64,000 bases of DNA. It comes from Nocardioides sp. Root140. Its GTDB lineage: Bacteria > Actinomycetota > Actinomycetes > Propionibacteriales > Nocardioidaceae. The notes under the pieces are model-generated. The model had not been told where the DNA came from. It searched no databases and worked only from the letters and a program-made list of their open reading frames with translations. Made by a program: the position numbers and the translations under genes. The stretch is from the NCBI RefSeq assembly GCF_001426745.1, contig NZ_LMFI01000001.1, positions 310,001 through 374,000 of the forward strand. The letters are read 5' to 3'. Below, one piece after another: positions 37,151 to 46,172 of this stretch; the first letter of the stretch is position 1, and each line of letters starts with the position of its first letter.

Positions 37151-38734
37151 TTACCCAATACGGGGTACGTCGTGCAGCGAGATCCTGCGGTGGACGTCGA
37201 TCTCGTCGAGGAACGCCTCGTCGTGGCTGACCACGAGCAGGGCACCCCGGTAGCCGCCCAACGCCGAGACGAGCGCGTCGTACGAACTGAAGTCGAGGTT
37301 GTTCGTCGGCTCGTCGAGCAGCAGCAGCTGCGGCGCCGGGTCGGCCAGCAGTACCGCGGCCAGGGTCGCCCGGAAGCGCTCGCCACCGGACAGCGTGCCG
37401 GCCACCTGGTCACCCTTGGAGCCGCGGAAGAGGAAGCGGGCCAGGCGGGCACGCACCTCGTTCGGGTCCGAGGCCGGTGCCCGCGCGGCCACGTTCTCGA
37501 AGACCGTGAGCGAGTCGTCGAGGGTGTCGAGGCGCTGGTCGAGCAGGCCGAACGGCACCTTCACCTGCATGTCACCCTCCGGGGCCAGGGACCCGATGAT
37601 CGTGTGCAGGAGCGTGGTCTTGCCGCTCCCGTTGGCACCGGTCACCGCGATCCGTTCCGGCCCGCGGAGGTCGAGGTCGACCCGCGCACCGGTGCGCAGG
37701 TGCAGGTCGAGCCGGAGCACCTCGCGACCGCGTGGCACCTCGGTCTCCGGCAGGTCGATCCGGATCTCCCGGTCGTCGCGCACCCGCGACTCGGCGTCGT
37801 CGAGGCGCTCCCGCGCGGACTCGAGCCGGTCCTCGTGGAGCTGGCGGTACTTGCCGGCGGAGACCTGGGCGGAGCGCTTGCGCAGCTTCATCACCGCCCG
37901 CGGTTCCCGCTTGTTGGCATACATCTTGTCGGCGTAGCGCTTGCGCCCGGAGAGGATCCGCTGGGTCTCGACGAGGTCGTTCTTCTGCTTGCGGAGGTCC
38001 TCCCGCGCGGTCGTGGCTGCCTGTGCGGCTGCGGCCTGCTCGGCCTCCACCTGCTCGGCGTACGACGAGTAGCCGCCGCCGTACCACGTGACGGAGTTGT
38101 CGTGGAGGTCTCCGACCCGGTCGACCAGCTCGAGCAGCTCGCGGTCGTGGCTGACCACGACCAAGGTGCCGCGCCACGACTCGACCACCGCGTGGAGCCG
38201 TTCGCGGGCGCGGGCGTCGAGGTTGTTGGTGGGCTCGTCGAGCAGCAGGATGTCGGGGCGCTGCAGGAGCAGGCGGGTCAGCCCGAGCTGGACGGTCTCG
38301 CCGCCGGACAGCTGGCCGAGGCGGCGGTCGAGGATGTCCGCAGGCAGGCCGACCCGGGCCAGCTCGGCGCCGGCGCGTTCCTCGATGTCCCAGGCGTCGC
38401 CGACGGTCTCGTAGTCGGACTCGTCGACGGAGCCGGCCTCGATGGACCGGATCGCGTCACGGATCCGGCGTACGCCGAGGTGGTCGTCGACGCGTTCGTC
38501 GGAGCGCAGGGTGAGGTCCTGGCGCAGCCAGCCGACCCGGCCCTCGGCGCGGATGCTGCCGCCGGTCGGGGCGAGGTCGCCCGCGGCGAGTCGGAGCAGG
38601 GTGGACTTGCCGGAGCCGTTGGCGCCGACCAGCCCCGAGCGTCCGGACGGGACGAGCAGGTTCAGGTCGTCGATCACCGGTGACCCGTCGGGCCAGGCGA
38701 AGGAGACGTGGGAGAAGCGAAGCGGAGATGACAA
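37151..38734 (-). CDS. ABC-F family ATPase
   Basis: This soluble protein of 527 residues has two ATP-binding domains and no membrane segment. Walker A motifs are GANGSGKSTLLRLAAG and GANGSGKTTLLHTIIG; signature sequences are LSGGETVQLGLTRLLLQRPD and LSGGERFRATLAAVLLADP; the charged linker of the ABC-F type lies between (about residues 225-310). Members act on ribosomes, some giving resistance to ribosome-targeting antibiotics. Which role applies cannot be read from sequence. Confidence 0.92.
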   Translation of the reverse strand: MSSPLRFSHVSFAWPDGSPVIDDLNLLVPSGRSGLVGANGSGKSTLLRLAAGDLAPTGGSIRAEGRVGWLRQDLTLRSDERVDDHLGVRRIRDAIRSIEAGSVDESDYETVGDAWDIEERAGAELARVGLPADILDRRLGQLSGGETVQLGLTRLLLQRPDILLLDEPTNNLDARARERLHAVVESWRGTLVVVSHDRELLELVDRVGDLHDNSVTWYGGGYSSYAEQVEAEQAAAAQAATTAREDLRKQKNDLVETQRILSGRKRYADKMYANKREPRAVMKLRKRSAQVSAGKYRQLHEDRLESARERLDDAESRVRDDREIRIDLPETEVPRGREVLRLDLHLRTGARVDLDLRGPERIAVTGANGSGKTTLLHTIIGSLAPEGDMQVKVPFGLLDQRLDTLDDSLTVFENVAARAPASDPNEVRARLARFLFRGSKGDQVAGTLSGGERFRATLAAVLLADPAPQLLLLDEPTNNLDFSSYDALVSALGGYRGALLVVSHDEAFLDEIDVHRRISLHDVPRIG

Positions 38735-39090
38735 GAGCGAGCCTCGGAATCGGGGCAGGGAACCACCCGTCGACGACGGGCTTCACGGGCGCTCTCAGAA
38801 CTTCACGCGGATCAGTATGCCAAGGTCGGGTGCGTCGTACAAACGAATTTCGAGGCCGCTCCTGTGCGGTGCCGTGGACGGTTTGCCCGTGTCGCGACGC
38901 GTGTGGAGCGACGGTGACCCCGCGTTGCTTCCGGGAGGGGGCGGTCTCGATGCGGACGGACTCGGCCATCCGTGGGAGGTCGGGTAGCATTGCCGGTCCG
39001 GGCACAGCGTCGTGCACGACCTCCTGAACGGCCGCAACTTGGCCGTCGGACGAGTCCCGCAAATCCGCGACACAAATCGAGGAATCCGCT
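38735..39090. other. 356-bp divergent intergenic region (ABC-F / serA)
   Basis: The region holds repeat copy C (38861-38936) and the promoters of both flanking genes, which I cannot place with confidence. No leader peptide or terminator is seen before serA, and no small gene is supported. Confidence 0.6.
38861..38936 (+). repeat. 74-bp interspersed repeat, copy C
   Basis: It starts CCTGTGCGGTG and contains the invariant ACGCGTGTGGAGCGAC core, with GTGACCCCGCGTT in place of GTAACCCCGCGTT. It lies about 155 bases upstream of serA in the same direction. Confidence 0.8.
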
Positions 39091-40677
39091 GTGAGCAAGC
39101 CCGTCGTTCTCATCGCCGAAGAGCTGAGCCCCGCCACCGTCGAGGCGCTCGGCCCCGACTTCGAGATCCGCCACTGCAACGGTGCCGACCGCGCCGAGCT
39201 GCTGCCGGCCATCGCCGACGTCGACGCGATCCTGGTCCGCTCGGCCACCAAGGTCGACGCCGAGGCCCTGGCCGCCGCCAAGAAGCTGAAGGTCGTCGCC
39301 CGCGCGGGCGTCGGTCTCGACAACGTAGACGTCAAGGCCTCCACCCAGGCCGGCGTCATGGTCGTCAACGCGCCGACGTCCAACATCGTCTCCGCCGCCG
39401 AGCTGGCCGTCGGCCTGATGCTCGCCGCCGCGCGCAACATCAGCCCCGGCCACGCGGGCCTGCGCAACGGCGAGTGGAAGCGCAGCAAGTACACCGGCAT
39501 CGAGCTCTACGAGAAGACCGTCGGCATCGTCGGCCTCGGCCGCATCGGCGTGCTCGTCGCCCAGCGCCTGAGCGCGTTCGGCATGAAGGTCATCGCCTAC
39601 GACCCCTACGTGCAGGCCGGCCGGGCCGCGCAGATGGGCGTCCGCCTGGTCGACCTCGACACCCTGCTCGCCGAGTCCGACTTCATGAGCGTGCACCTCC
39701 CCAAGACCCCCGAGACCGTGGGCCTGATCGGCGCCGAGCAGCTGGCCAAGGCCAAGTCCAACCTGGTGCTGGTCAACGCCGCCCGCGGTGGCATCGTCGA
39801 CGAGGCCGCGCTGTACGACGCCCTCAAGACCGGGCGCATCGCGGCTGCCGGCCTCGACGTGTTCGCCAAGGAGCCGTGCACCGACAGCCCGCTGTTCGAG
39901 CTCGAGACCGTCGTCGCCACCCCGCACCTGGGTGCCTCGACCGACGAGGCGCAGGAGAAGGCCGGCATCGCGGTCGCCAAGTCCGTGCGCCTCGCGCTCT
40001 CCGGTGAGCTCGTCCCCGACGCGGTCAACGTCCAGGGCGGCGTCATCGCCGAGGACGTGCGTCCCGGCATCCCGCTCACCGAGAAGCTCGGCCGCGTCTT
40101 CACCGCGCTGGCCGGCGAGGTCGCGCAGTCGATCGACGTCGAGGTCCGTGGCGAGATCACCGAGTACGACGTCAAGGTGCTCGAGCTGGCCGCCCTCAAG
40201 GGTGTCTTCACCGACATCATCGAGGACCAGGTCTCCTACGTGAACGCGCCGCTGCTCGCGGCCGAGCGCGGCACCGCCGTACGCCTGGTCACCGAGGCGG
40301 AGAGCCCCGACCACCGCAACCTGATCACGATCCGCGGCACGCTGGCCGACGGCTCGCAGGTCTCGGTCTCGGGCACCCTGGTCGGCCTCGCGCAGAAGGA
40401 GCGCCTCGTCGAGGTCAACGGCTTCGACGTCGACATCGAGCCCACCGACCACCTGGCCTTCTTCTCCTACGAAGACCGCCCGGGCATGGTCGGCACCGTC
40501 GGCGGCATCCTCGGCACGGCCGAGGTCAACATCGCCGGCATGCAGGTGGCCCGCGACGGCAAGGGCGGCCAGGCGCTGGTCGCGCTCTCGGTCGACTCCG
40601 CGATCCCGGCCGACACCCTCGCCGAGATCGAGCAGGCGATGACCGCGCAGACCGTGCGCGCCGTCGACCTGTCCTGA
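39091..40677 (+). CDS. serA: D-3-phosphoglycerate dehydrogenase
   Basis: This NAD-dependent enzyme starts serine synthesis. The 528-residue form contains the catalytic domain (VVARAGVGLDNVDVKA), the nucleotide-binding GIVGLGRIGVLVAQRL, an intervening ASB domain and a C-terminal ACT domain (FFSYEDRPGMVGTVGGILG) for serine inhibition, as in mycobacteria. Start is a GTG at 39091 with GAGGAA upstream. It is single; a terminator-like hairpin follows. Confidence 0.97.
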   Translation: MSKPVVLIAEELSPATVEALGPDFEIRHCNGADRAELLPAIADVDAILVRSATKVDAEALAAAKKLKVVARAGVGLDNVDVKASTQAGVMVVNAPTSNIVSAAELAVGLMLAAARNISPGHAGLRNGEWKRSKYTGIELYEKTVGIVGLGRIGVLVAQRLSAFGMKVIAYDPYVQAGRAAQMGVRLVDLDTLLAESDFMSVHLPKTPETVGLIGAEQLAKAKSNLVLVNAARGGIVDEAALYDALKTGRIAAAGLDVFAKEPCTDSPLFELETVVATPHLGASTDEAQEKAGIAVAKSVRLALSGELVPDAVNVQGGVIAEDVRPGIPLTEKLGRVFTALAGEVAQSIDVEVRGEITEYDVKVLELAALKGVFTDIIEDQVSYVNAPLLAAERGTAVRLVTEAESPDHRNLITIRGTLADGSQVSVSGTLVGLAQKERLVEVNGFDVDIEPTDHLAFFSYEDRPGMVGTVGGILGTAEVNIAGMQVARDGKGGQALVALSVDSAIPADTLAEIEQAMTAQTVRAVDLS

Positions 40678-40688
40678 CCTCTTGAACA

Positions 40689-40731
40689 CAGCGGCGTCCT
40701 GGTGCGAGTGTGGCACCAGGACGCTGTTGTG
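40689..40731 (+). terminator. serA terminator
   Basis: CAGCGGCGTCCTGGTG (40689-40704) pairs, with a small bulge, with GCACCAGGACGCTG (40713-40726), followed by TTGTGATTTT. Confidence 0.7.
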
Positions 40732-40770
40732 ATTTTCCTGCACTCTCGGACGAAACGCTGTGGAGGAGCC

Positions 40771-41910
40771 ATGCGCCGTACGACTCGGGTCGTGACGTTG
40801 TTGGCGATGCTGGTCATGGTCGTCGGACTTTTGCTCACCCCCGCCACGGGACCGGTCGCCGTCGCCGCCGAAGCCGCCCCCACGCTCAAGGTCTCCGCGC
40901 GCAACCTCGGCACGGTCTACCTCACTGGTCGTACGGCGCACCGCGCGGACCGCGTGGTCCTGCAGAGGCGAGCGGGCACGCGATGGGTGCGGGTGCGCTC
41001 GCTCACGAGTCGGCGGCACGCGTTCCGCACGGTCGTCTGGAAGAGTTCCCGCAAGACCGGGTACCGGGTGGTCGACGCCTCGAGCCGTCGACGGTCCGCG
41101 ACCCGCTACGTGCCGCGGCTGCTGGTCACCCGCGATGCCTGCGGGGTGCGGCCGCTCAAGGCCGACGGCACTCCATGGCGCTGCACGTTCCGCGACGACT
41201 TCAGCGGTACGGCGCTCGACACCACCAAGTGGGTTCCGCAGACCGACGGCTTCATCACCGGCGACCCGCCCGGGGCGGCAGCCTGTTACCGCGGCGACAA
41301 CGTGAGCGTGGGCAACGGGGCGCTGCGTCTCGTCGCCCGACCGGCCACCCTGGCCGAGTGTCCGGGGCTCGAAGGCATCTTCAAGATCTTCACGTCGGGC
41401 ATGGTCTCGACCTACCACAAGTGGTCGCAGCGCTATGGCAGGTTCGAGGCTCGCGTCTTCACCACGGCCACCGAGGCGCCGGGCCTGCACGAGGCCTACT
41501 GGCTGTGGCCCGACGATCGTGAGGTCGAACTGAACTGGCCGACGACCGGCGAGATCGACGTCTCCGAGACCTACTCGGTCTACCCGGACCTCTCGATCCC
41601 GTTCCTGCACTACCGCAACGACGTCAACGGCTCCGTCACCAGTGGTGCGCACACGAACACGGCGTACGACTGTGTCGCGCACCGTGGCCGGTGGAACACC
41701 TACCGCCTGGAGTGGTCGGCCACCCGGATCCGGATCTACGTCAACGACAGGCTGTGCCTGACCAACACCTCCGGCGACCCGGCGTTCCGCCAGAAGTACA
41801 TCGTCATGTTCACCCAGGCGCTGGGCTCCGGGACGAACGGCTACGACCCGCTGGATCCGCCGCCCCTGCCCGCGACCATGCGCGTCGACTACGCCAGGGT
41901 CTGGCGCTAG
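40771..41910 (+). CDS. Secreted family 16 glycoside hydrolase (beta-glucanase-like)
   Basis: This 379-residue exported protein has a signal peptide (MRRTTRVVTLLAMLVMVVGLLL...VAA), a 100-residue N-terminal beta-rich module (LKVSARNLGTVYLTGRTAHRADRVVLQRR) and a C-terminal GH16 lectin-like domain. The catalytic pattern ExDxxE is intact in GEIDVSE (Glu261, Asp263, Glu266), and FRDDFSGTALDTTKW and YGRFEARV are typical of the family. It would cleave beta-1,3 or mixed-linkage glucans or a related polysaccharide. The ATG at 40771 follows GGAGGAG. Its stop shares a CTAG with the convergent MocR gene. Confidence 0.88.
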   Translation: MRRTTRVVTLLAMLVMVVGLLLTPATGPVAVAAEAAPTLKVSARNLGTVYLTGRTAHRADRVVLQRRAGTRWVRVRSLTSRRHAFRTVVWKSSRKTGYRVVDASSRRRSATRYVPRLLVTRDACGVRPLKADGTPWRCTFRDDFSGTALDTTKWVPQTDGFITGDPPGAAACYRGDNVSVGNGALRLVARPATLAECPGLEGIFKIFTSGMVSTYHKWSQRYGRFEARVFTTATEAPGLHEAYWLWPDDREVELNWPTTGEIDVSETYSVYPDLSIPFLHYRNDVNGSVTSGAHTNTAYDCVAHRGRWNTYRLEWSATRIRIYVNDRLCLTNTSGDPAFRQKYIVMFTQALGSGTNGYDPLDPPPLPATMRVDYARVWR

Positions 41911-43349
41911 GCCACCATCACCCGTTCGGCAGTCTTGCGGGCGTCGCCGGAGTCGCCGCTTCGCCAGGCCTGGGCGATGCGGGCCACGGCCTCCTCGAGC
42001 TCGTCGGCGGGGCGGGTCCACGGGATCCGGAGGAACCGTTCGTAGCCACCCGTCGGTGAGAAGACCGGACCGGGCGCGACCACGACGCCACGCGCCTCGG
42101 CCTCGGCGGCCACCTGTGAGGCACGCGGTGACGGCAGCTCGCACCACATGGCCAGGCCGCCGGCGGGAACCCGGAAGGTCCACTCGGGCAGCTGCTCGGC
42201 AAGGGCGGAGGCGAGGGCGTCACGCTGCTCCCGCAGCCGGGTTCGCTGCGCGGCCAGCACGCTGCCGTCATCGCGCAGCAGGGTGGCCGCGACGAGCTGC
42301 TCGACCACGGGCACACCGAGGTCGAGCGCCAGGCGCGCCTCGGTGAGGGCGTCGAGCCGGGCGCGGGGAGCCCGCAACCAGCCGACGCGCAGGCCGCCCC
42401 ACAGCATCTTGCTGGCGCTGCCCAGCGTGATCGCCTCACCGCCGGCCGCCTCGACGTGCGCGGCCATCGGCAGGGGCATCTCCTGGCCTTCGAGCGAGAG
42501 CGCCTGGTGTGCCTCGTCGATGATCGCCAACGTGCGCGAGGCGGCCAGCTGGGCGGCGTACTCCTCGCGCTGCGCGTCGAGCATGAGGTGGCCGGTCGGG
42601 TTCTGGAAGTCGGGGATGAGGTACGCCGCACGCGGTGCGCTCTGCCGGATCGTCGCGCCGATGCCTGCGAGGTCCCAGCCGTCGGCATCGACGCCGGCGC
42701 CCACCAGCCGGGTGGAGCGCATGGTCAGCGCCCGGGTGGCGTTGGGGTAGACCGGCACCTCGGCCATGATCCGGTCCCCGGGGTCGGTGCAGGCCAGGGC
42801 CACGACACCGGTCGCGGCCAGCGCGCCGGGCGTGACCATGATCTGCTCGGGATCGGTCGGCAGTCCGCGCGCGTCGTACAGCGCGGCGATCGCCTCGCGC
42901 AGCTCGGGCAGCCCGACGGGGTAGTAGCCGTGGCCGGTGAGATACGCGGGCAGCTCGGCGACGGCGCGTTCGTAGGCCGCGGCGATGCCCGGCGGGGCGG
43001 GGGCTGCGGCACAGTTGAGGTCGATCAGGTCCTCGCCGTCGACGCGCGGGGTGAGCACCCGGTCGGGCGCCCGCGTCGGTCCGCCCGGCACACAGGTGAA
43101 CGTGCCGGCGCCGCGCCTCGCCTCGGCGTAGCCGCGCCCACGGAGCTCGGCGTACGCCCGGGTGACGGTGGTGCGGCTGACGGCGAGCGCGTCGGTGAGC
43201 TCGCGCTCGCTGGGCAGGCGGGTGCCGTGGGCGATCCGGCCGTCGGCGACCAGGCTGCGCAGTGCTTCGGCGAGGCCGGCGTACGCCGGGGAGCGGTCGA
43301 AGTCGGCGACGAGAGTGGCCACGGTGTGGGCCGATATGACGCGTGACAT
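41907..43349 (-). CDS. MocR-type regulator (GntR HTH + aminotransferase domain), YczR-like
   Basis: The 480 residues combine an N-terminal GntR winged helix (SERELTDALAVSRTTVTRAYAELRGRGY) with a fold-type I aminotransferase domain that binds PLP through the lysine in GSASKMLWGGLRVGW. Such proteins act as PLP- or ligand-sensing regulators. It is divergent from a YczE-like membrane protein with a palindrome between them, the arrangement typical of YczR/YczE pairs. The start at 43349 excludes an upstream in-frame extension into the control region. Confidence 0.9.
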   Translation of the reverse strand: MSRVISAHTVATLVADFDRSPAYAGLAEALRSLVADGRIAHGTRLPSERELTDALAVSRTTVTRAYAELRGRGYAEARRGAGTFTCVPGGPTRAPDRVLTPRVDGEDLIDLNCAAAPAPPGIAAAYERAVAELPAYLTGHGYYPVGLPELREAIAALYDARGLPTDPEQIMVTPGALAATGVVALACTDPGDRIMAEVPVYPNATRALTMRSTRLVGAGVDADGWDLAGIGATIRQSAPRAAYLIPDFQNPTGHLMLDAQREEYAAQLAASRTLAIIDEAHQALSLEGQEMPLPMAAHVEAAGGEAITLGSASKMLWGGLRVGWLRAPRARLDALTEARLALDLGVPVVEQLVAATLLRDDGSVLAAQRTRLREQRDALASALAEQLPEWTFRVPAGGLAMWCELPSPRASQVAAEAEARGVVVAPGPVFSPTGGYERFLRIPWTRPADELEEAVARIAQAWRSGDSGDARKTAERVMVA

Positions 43350-43365
43350 ACAGGCCACTATTCCA

Positions 43366-43394
43366 CGATTGGCTATTTGTTCAAGGGCCAATCG
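43366..43394. promoter_or_regulatory. Inverted repeat between MocR and YczE genes, probable MocR operator
   Basis: CGATTGGC (43366-43373) and GCCAATCG (43387-43394) are perfectly complementary and 13 bases apart in the 62-bp divergent gap. Position suggests control of both genes by the MocR protein. Confidence 0.6.
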
Positions 43395-43411
43395 AGACCA
43401 GAATGGTGGGC

Positions 43412-44074
43412 ATGTCCCTCAGCACCACGTTCCCGCGACGCCAGCTCTCCGACCTCGGCCCCCTCGAACAGCTCCGCGCCGGACGCCTCGCGCGGCGCCT
43501 GCCGCAGCTGATGATCGGACTCGTGCTGTACGGCGTCTCGCTGGCGATGATGGTGCGCGGGGCACTCGGTCTGGCCCCGTGGGACGTGTTCCACTCGGGC
43601 TTCATCCAGCACGTGCCGATCACCCTCGGCCAGGCCGTCGTGCTGTTCAGCTTCGTGGTGCTGCTGCTGTGGATCCCGCTGCGCGAGGTTCCTGGACTCG
43701 GCACGATCGCCAACGCCTTCGTGGTCGGCTTCTCCGCCGACGCCACGCTGGCCGTGCTCGCCGAGCCCGACGGTTGGGCGCCGCGGATCGCCCTGCTGGT
43801 CGTCGGTGTCGTCGGCAACGGGCTGGCCACCGCCCTCTACATGGGGGCGCAGTTCGGCCGGGGTCCCCGCGACGGGCTGATGACCGGCCTGGCCCGGCGG
43901 ACCGGCCGCTCGCTCCGGCTCGTGCGCACCGGACTCGAGGTCGCCGTCGTCGTCCTGGGCCTGCTCCTCGGCGGTGCTCTCGGCGTGGGCACGGTGCTCT
44001 ACGCGCTGGCCATCGGGCCGCTGGCCCAGGCGATGCTGCCGTGGTTCACCGTCGAGCTACCCGACACGCCCTAG
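43412..44074 (+). CDS. YczE/YyaS/YitT-like integral membrane protein
   Basis: This 220-residue, five- to six-helix membrane protein shows the family pattern LPQLMIGLVLYGVSLAMMVRGALGLAPWDVFHSGF, ANAFVVGFSADATLAVL and LYMGAQFGRGPRDGLMTGLARR. Transport substrate unknown. ATGs at 43403 and 43412 are in frame and the second is chosen for spacing from the operator. Its neighbour at 41907 is the cognate MocR-type regulator. Confidence 0.85.
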   Translation: MSLSTTFPRRQLSDLGPLEQLRAGRLARRLPQLMIGLVLYGVSLAMMVRGALGLAPWDVFHSGFIQHVPITLGQAVVLFSFVVLLLWIPLREVPGLGTIANAFVVGFSADATLAVLAEPDGWAPRIALLVVGVVGNGLATALYMGAQFGRGPRDGLMTGLARRTGRSLRLVRTGLEVAVVVLGLLLGGALGVGTVLYALAIGPLAQAMLPWFTVELPDTP

Positions 44075-44077
44075 TCT
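44072..44077 (+). promoter_or_regulatory. -10 hexamer for galE, leaderless
   Basis: TAGTCT, overlapping the preceding gene's stop, ends six bases before the galE ATG. Confidence 0.5.
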
Positions 44078-44083
44078 TCTCCC

Positions 44084-45103
44084 ATGCGCGTTCTCGTCTC
44101 CGGCGGTGCCGGCTACATCGGCTCCCACACTGTCCTCTCCCTGATCGAAGCCGGCCACGACGTGCTCGTGGTCGACGACTTCTCCAACAGCAAGCCCAGC
44201 GTGGTCGGCCGCATCGAGTCGCTCTCGGGCGCCCACGTGCCGGTGCACGCGTTCGACCTGACCGACGTCGACAAGACCGAGCGGCTGTTCGCCAACGAGA
44301 AGATCGACGCGGTGATCCACTTCGCCGGCTTCAAGGCGGTGGGGGAGAGCGTCGGCAAGCCGTTGGAGTACTACGCCAACAACCTCGGCTCGACCTTCGC
44401 GCTCGCCAACGCGATGCGCCGCCACGACGTCCACCGTCTGGTGTTCTCCTCCTCTGCGACCGTGTACGGCGACCACGCGCCGGTGCCCTACCACGAGGAC
44501 TACCAGCCGCTCTCCGCCGCGAGCCCCTACGGCCGCACCAAGGTGATGCAGGAGCAGGTGCTCTCCGACGTGGCCACCGCCGGCGGACTGAAGGTCGCTC
44601 TGCTGCGCTACTTCAACCCGGTCGGCGCGCACAGCTCGGGCACGATGGGCGAGGACCCGCAGGGTGTGCCCAACAACCTGATGCCGTTCATCGCGCAGGT
44701 GGCGGTCGGTCGACGCGACAAGCTGTCCATCTTCGGCGACGACTATCCGACCGCCGACGGCACCTGCGAGCGCGACTACATCCACGTCGAGGACCTCGCC
44801 GCCGGCCACGTGGCGGCGCTCGAGCACCTCGACGCGATGGTCGAACCGGTCCGCGCGTTCAACCTCGGTGGCGGCACCGGCACCAGCGTGTTCGAGCTGT
44901 TCCACGCGTTCGAGCGTGCGGTCGGCCGCGAGCTCCCGCACGAGGTCGTCGGTCGACGTGCCGGCGATCTGCCCGCCTACTGGGCCGACACGGCTCGCGC
45001 GGCCGACGAACTCGGCTGGCGGGCCACCCGCACCATCGACGACATGTGCGCCGACACCTGGCGCTGGCAGTCGGGCAACCCGCAGGGCTACCCGGAGGCG
45101 TGA
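44084..45103 (+). CDS. galE: UDP-glucose 4-epimerase
   Basis: This short-chain dehydrogenase interconverts UDP-glucose and UDP-galactose. The 339 residues include the NAD motif VSGGAGYIGSHTVLSLIEAGHDVLVVDDFSN, the catalytic serine region LVFSSSATVYGDH and YxxxK in SPYGRTKVMQE, plus RYFNPVGAHSSG typical of GalE. The ATG follows a TAGTCT box by six bases. Isolated from other galactose genes; likely supplies galactose for envelope glycans. Confidence 0.95.
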   Translation: MRVLVSGGAGYIGSHTVLSLIEAGHDVLVVDDFSNSKPSVVGRIESLSGAHVPVHAFDLTDVDKTERLFANEKIDAVIHFAGFKAVGESVGKPLEYYANNLGSTFALANAMRRHDVHRLVFSSSATVYGDHAPVPYHEDYQPLSAASPYGRTKVMQEQVLSDVATAGGLKVALLRYFNPVGAHSSGTMGEDPQGVPNNLMPFIAQVAVGRRDKLSIFGDDYPTADGTCERDYIHVEDLAAGHVAALEHLDAMVEPVRAFNLGGGTGTSVFELFHAFERAVGRELPHEVVGRRAGDLPAYWADTARAADELGWRATRTIDDMCADTWRWQSGNPQGYPEA

Positions 45104-45459
45104 GCCTGCCTCCAGTCTGAGCCGTGACCCGCGGACCACGACCGGTGGTGCGGGCCCTGGCCAGCGGGAGGCGAACCGTGACCCGCGGCCGACGAGACGG
45201 GTGTTGAGTGGGCACTGGTGTCGGGCCGTTGCCTTGCCCCGAGCTGATCATCTCGCTCCGAAGGCGTGGGGAACTGCGGCAGTTGGTGCTGGCACGTCAC
45301 ACATGCGGCGGGCGAGCGCCGGCGTGAGCGCCAACTGCCGCACTTACCGACGCTTCCATGGAGTCGTGCCGTTGCGCTGATGCGCGACCTGTCGAGCGCC
45401 GGCGCTGACGGACAGCAGGCTGCCGCGCAGCAGCAGGGGCGCGGCCGGCCGGGTTGCTC
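45104..45459. other. 356-bp intergenic region with short repeats
   Basis: Between galE and the convergent methyltransferase. It holds two direct copies of CCGTGACCCGCGG (45122-45134 and 45176-45188) and two inverted 18-bp elements around GGCAGTTGG (45269-45286 and 45331-45348, 16 of 18 matched), the first containing the palindrome AACTGC-G-GCAGTT. Open frames here have no protein-like composition, and I support no gene. Confidence 0.5.
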
Positions 45460-46026
45460 CTACCGGCGGGTGGCGATGATCGCCGACGCGTCGGAGGCGA
45501 TCATCACCTCGACCGCGGTGAAGCGATCGTCGGTGAGCCACTGCTCGCGCAGGGTGTCGACGCGTCCGCCGGTGATCGGCGGCCACAGCTCGCAGGGCAC
45601 GAAGTCGTCGAGCACGACGATGCCGCCCGGCTCGACCAGCTCGGCGATCGAGTCGACGCCGACCGCGGACGGCGTACCGGAGTCGAGGAACAGCAGCGAG
45701 AACGGTCCCTGGTCGCGCAGGGTCGACCAGTCGGCGGCCAGCACCTCCACGGAGTCGTCGTCGACGAAGATCTCGGCGGCGGCATCGGCCAGCTTGGCAT
45801 CGAGCTCGGCCGTGACGATGCGGACGTCGCCGCGCACGCCCGAGCGCAGCCATGCGGTGCCCACGCCGCAGCCGGTGCCGAACTCGGCCAAGGTGCCGGT
45901 GCGGGTGGCGGCCAGGGTGGCCAGGAGTCGTCCGGTCTCGTTGCGGCAGAACGACACGTAGCCCGACTTGCGGGACACGTCGAACGCACGGGACACGATG
46001 GAAGGAAGGTCGGGCGGGGCGCTCAT
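45460..46026 (-). CDS. Class I SAM-dependent methyltransferase (O-methyltransferase-like)
   Basis: This 188-residue methyltransferase has motif I in LAEFGTGCGVGTAWL, an acidic residue at the end of the second strand (RIVTAELD), FSLLFLDSG and GGIVVLDDFVP, the last typical of the O-methyltransferase family with a metal-binding aspartate. Start at 46026 (MSAPPDLPSIV); the upstream in-frame part is composition-like noise. Substrate unknown. Confidence 0.82.
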   Translation of the reverse strand: MSAPPDLPSIVSRAFDVSRKSGYVSFCRNETGRLLATLAATRTGTLAEFGTGCGVGTAWLRSGVRGDVRIVTAELDAKLADAAAEIFVDDDSVEVLAADWSTLRDQGPFSLLFLDSGTPSAVGVDSIAELVEPGGIVVLDDFVPCELWPPITGGRVDTLREQWLTDDRFTAVEVMIASDASAIIATRR

Positions 46027-46125
46027 GGCGTCGAGTCTTTCATCCTGGGAAAGTCGTCTCGCATGGTGAGCGGATCCGGGAAGTCGGATGCGCACTCACG
46101 CGAGGCGTCGTACGGTTTCTCCATC

Positions 46126-46170
46126 ATGCGGAGCGTTCTCGTACTCATTCACTGCCGCGGCGAGGCCTGA
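46126..46170 (+). CDS. leuB leader peptide (14 aa, Val-Leu-Val-Leu-Ile)
   Basis: The frame encodes MRSVLVLIHCRGEA; codons 4-8 are Val-Leu-Val-Leu-Ile, all branched-chain. A stem-loop region follows the stop immediately, and leuB lies 370 bases downstream after a 41-aa gene. No T-run terminator is visible, so control may act on translation or through another RNA fold, as described for actinobacterial leucine leaders. Confidence 0.7.
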   Translation: MRSVLVLIHCRGEA

Positions 46171-46172
46171 CA

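Noticed and set aside
38812-42183. 1123-codon open frame on the minus strand
   Set aside because: It covers serA and the GH16 gene antisense with low-complexity composition; no start signal or motif supports it.
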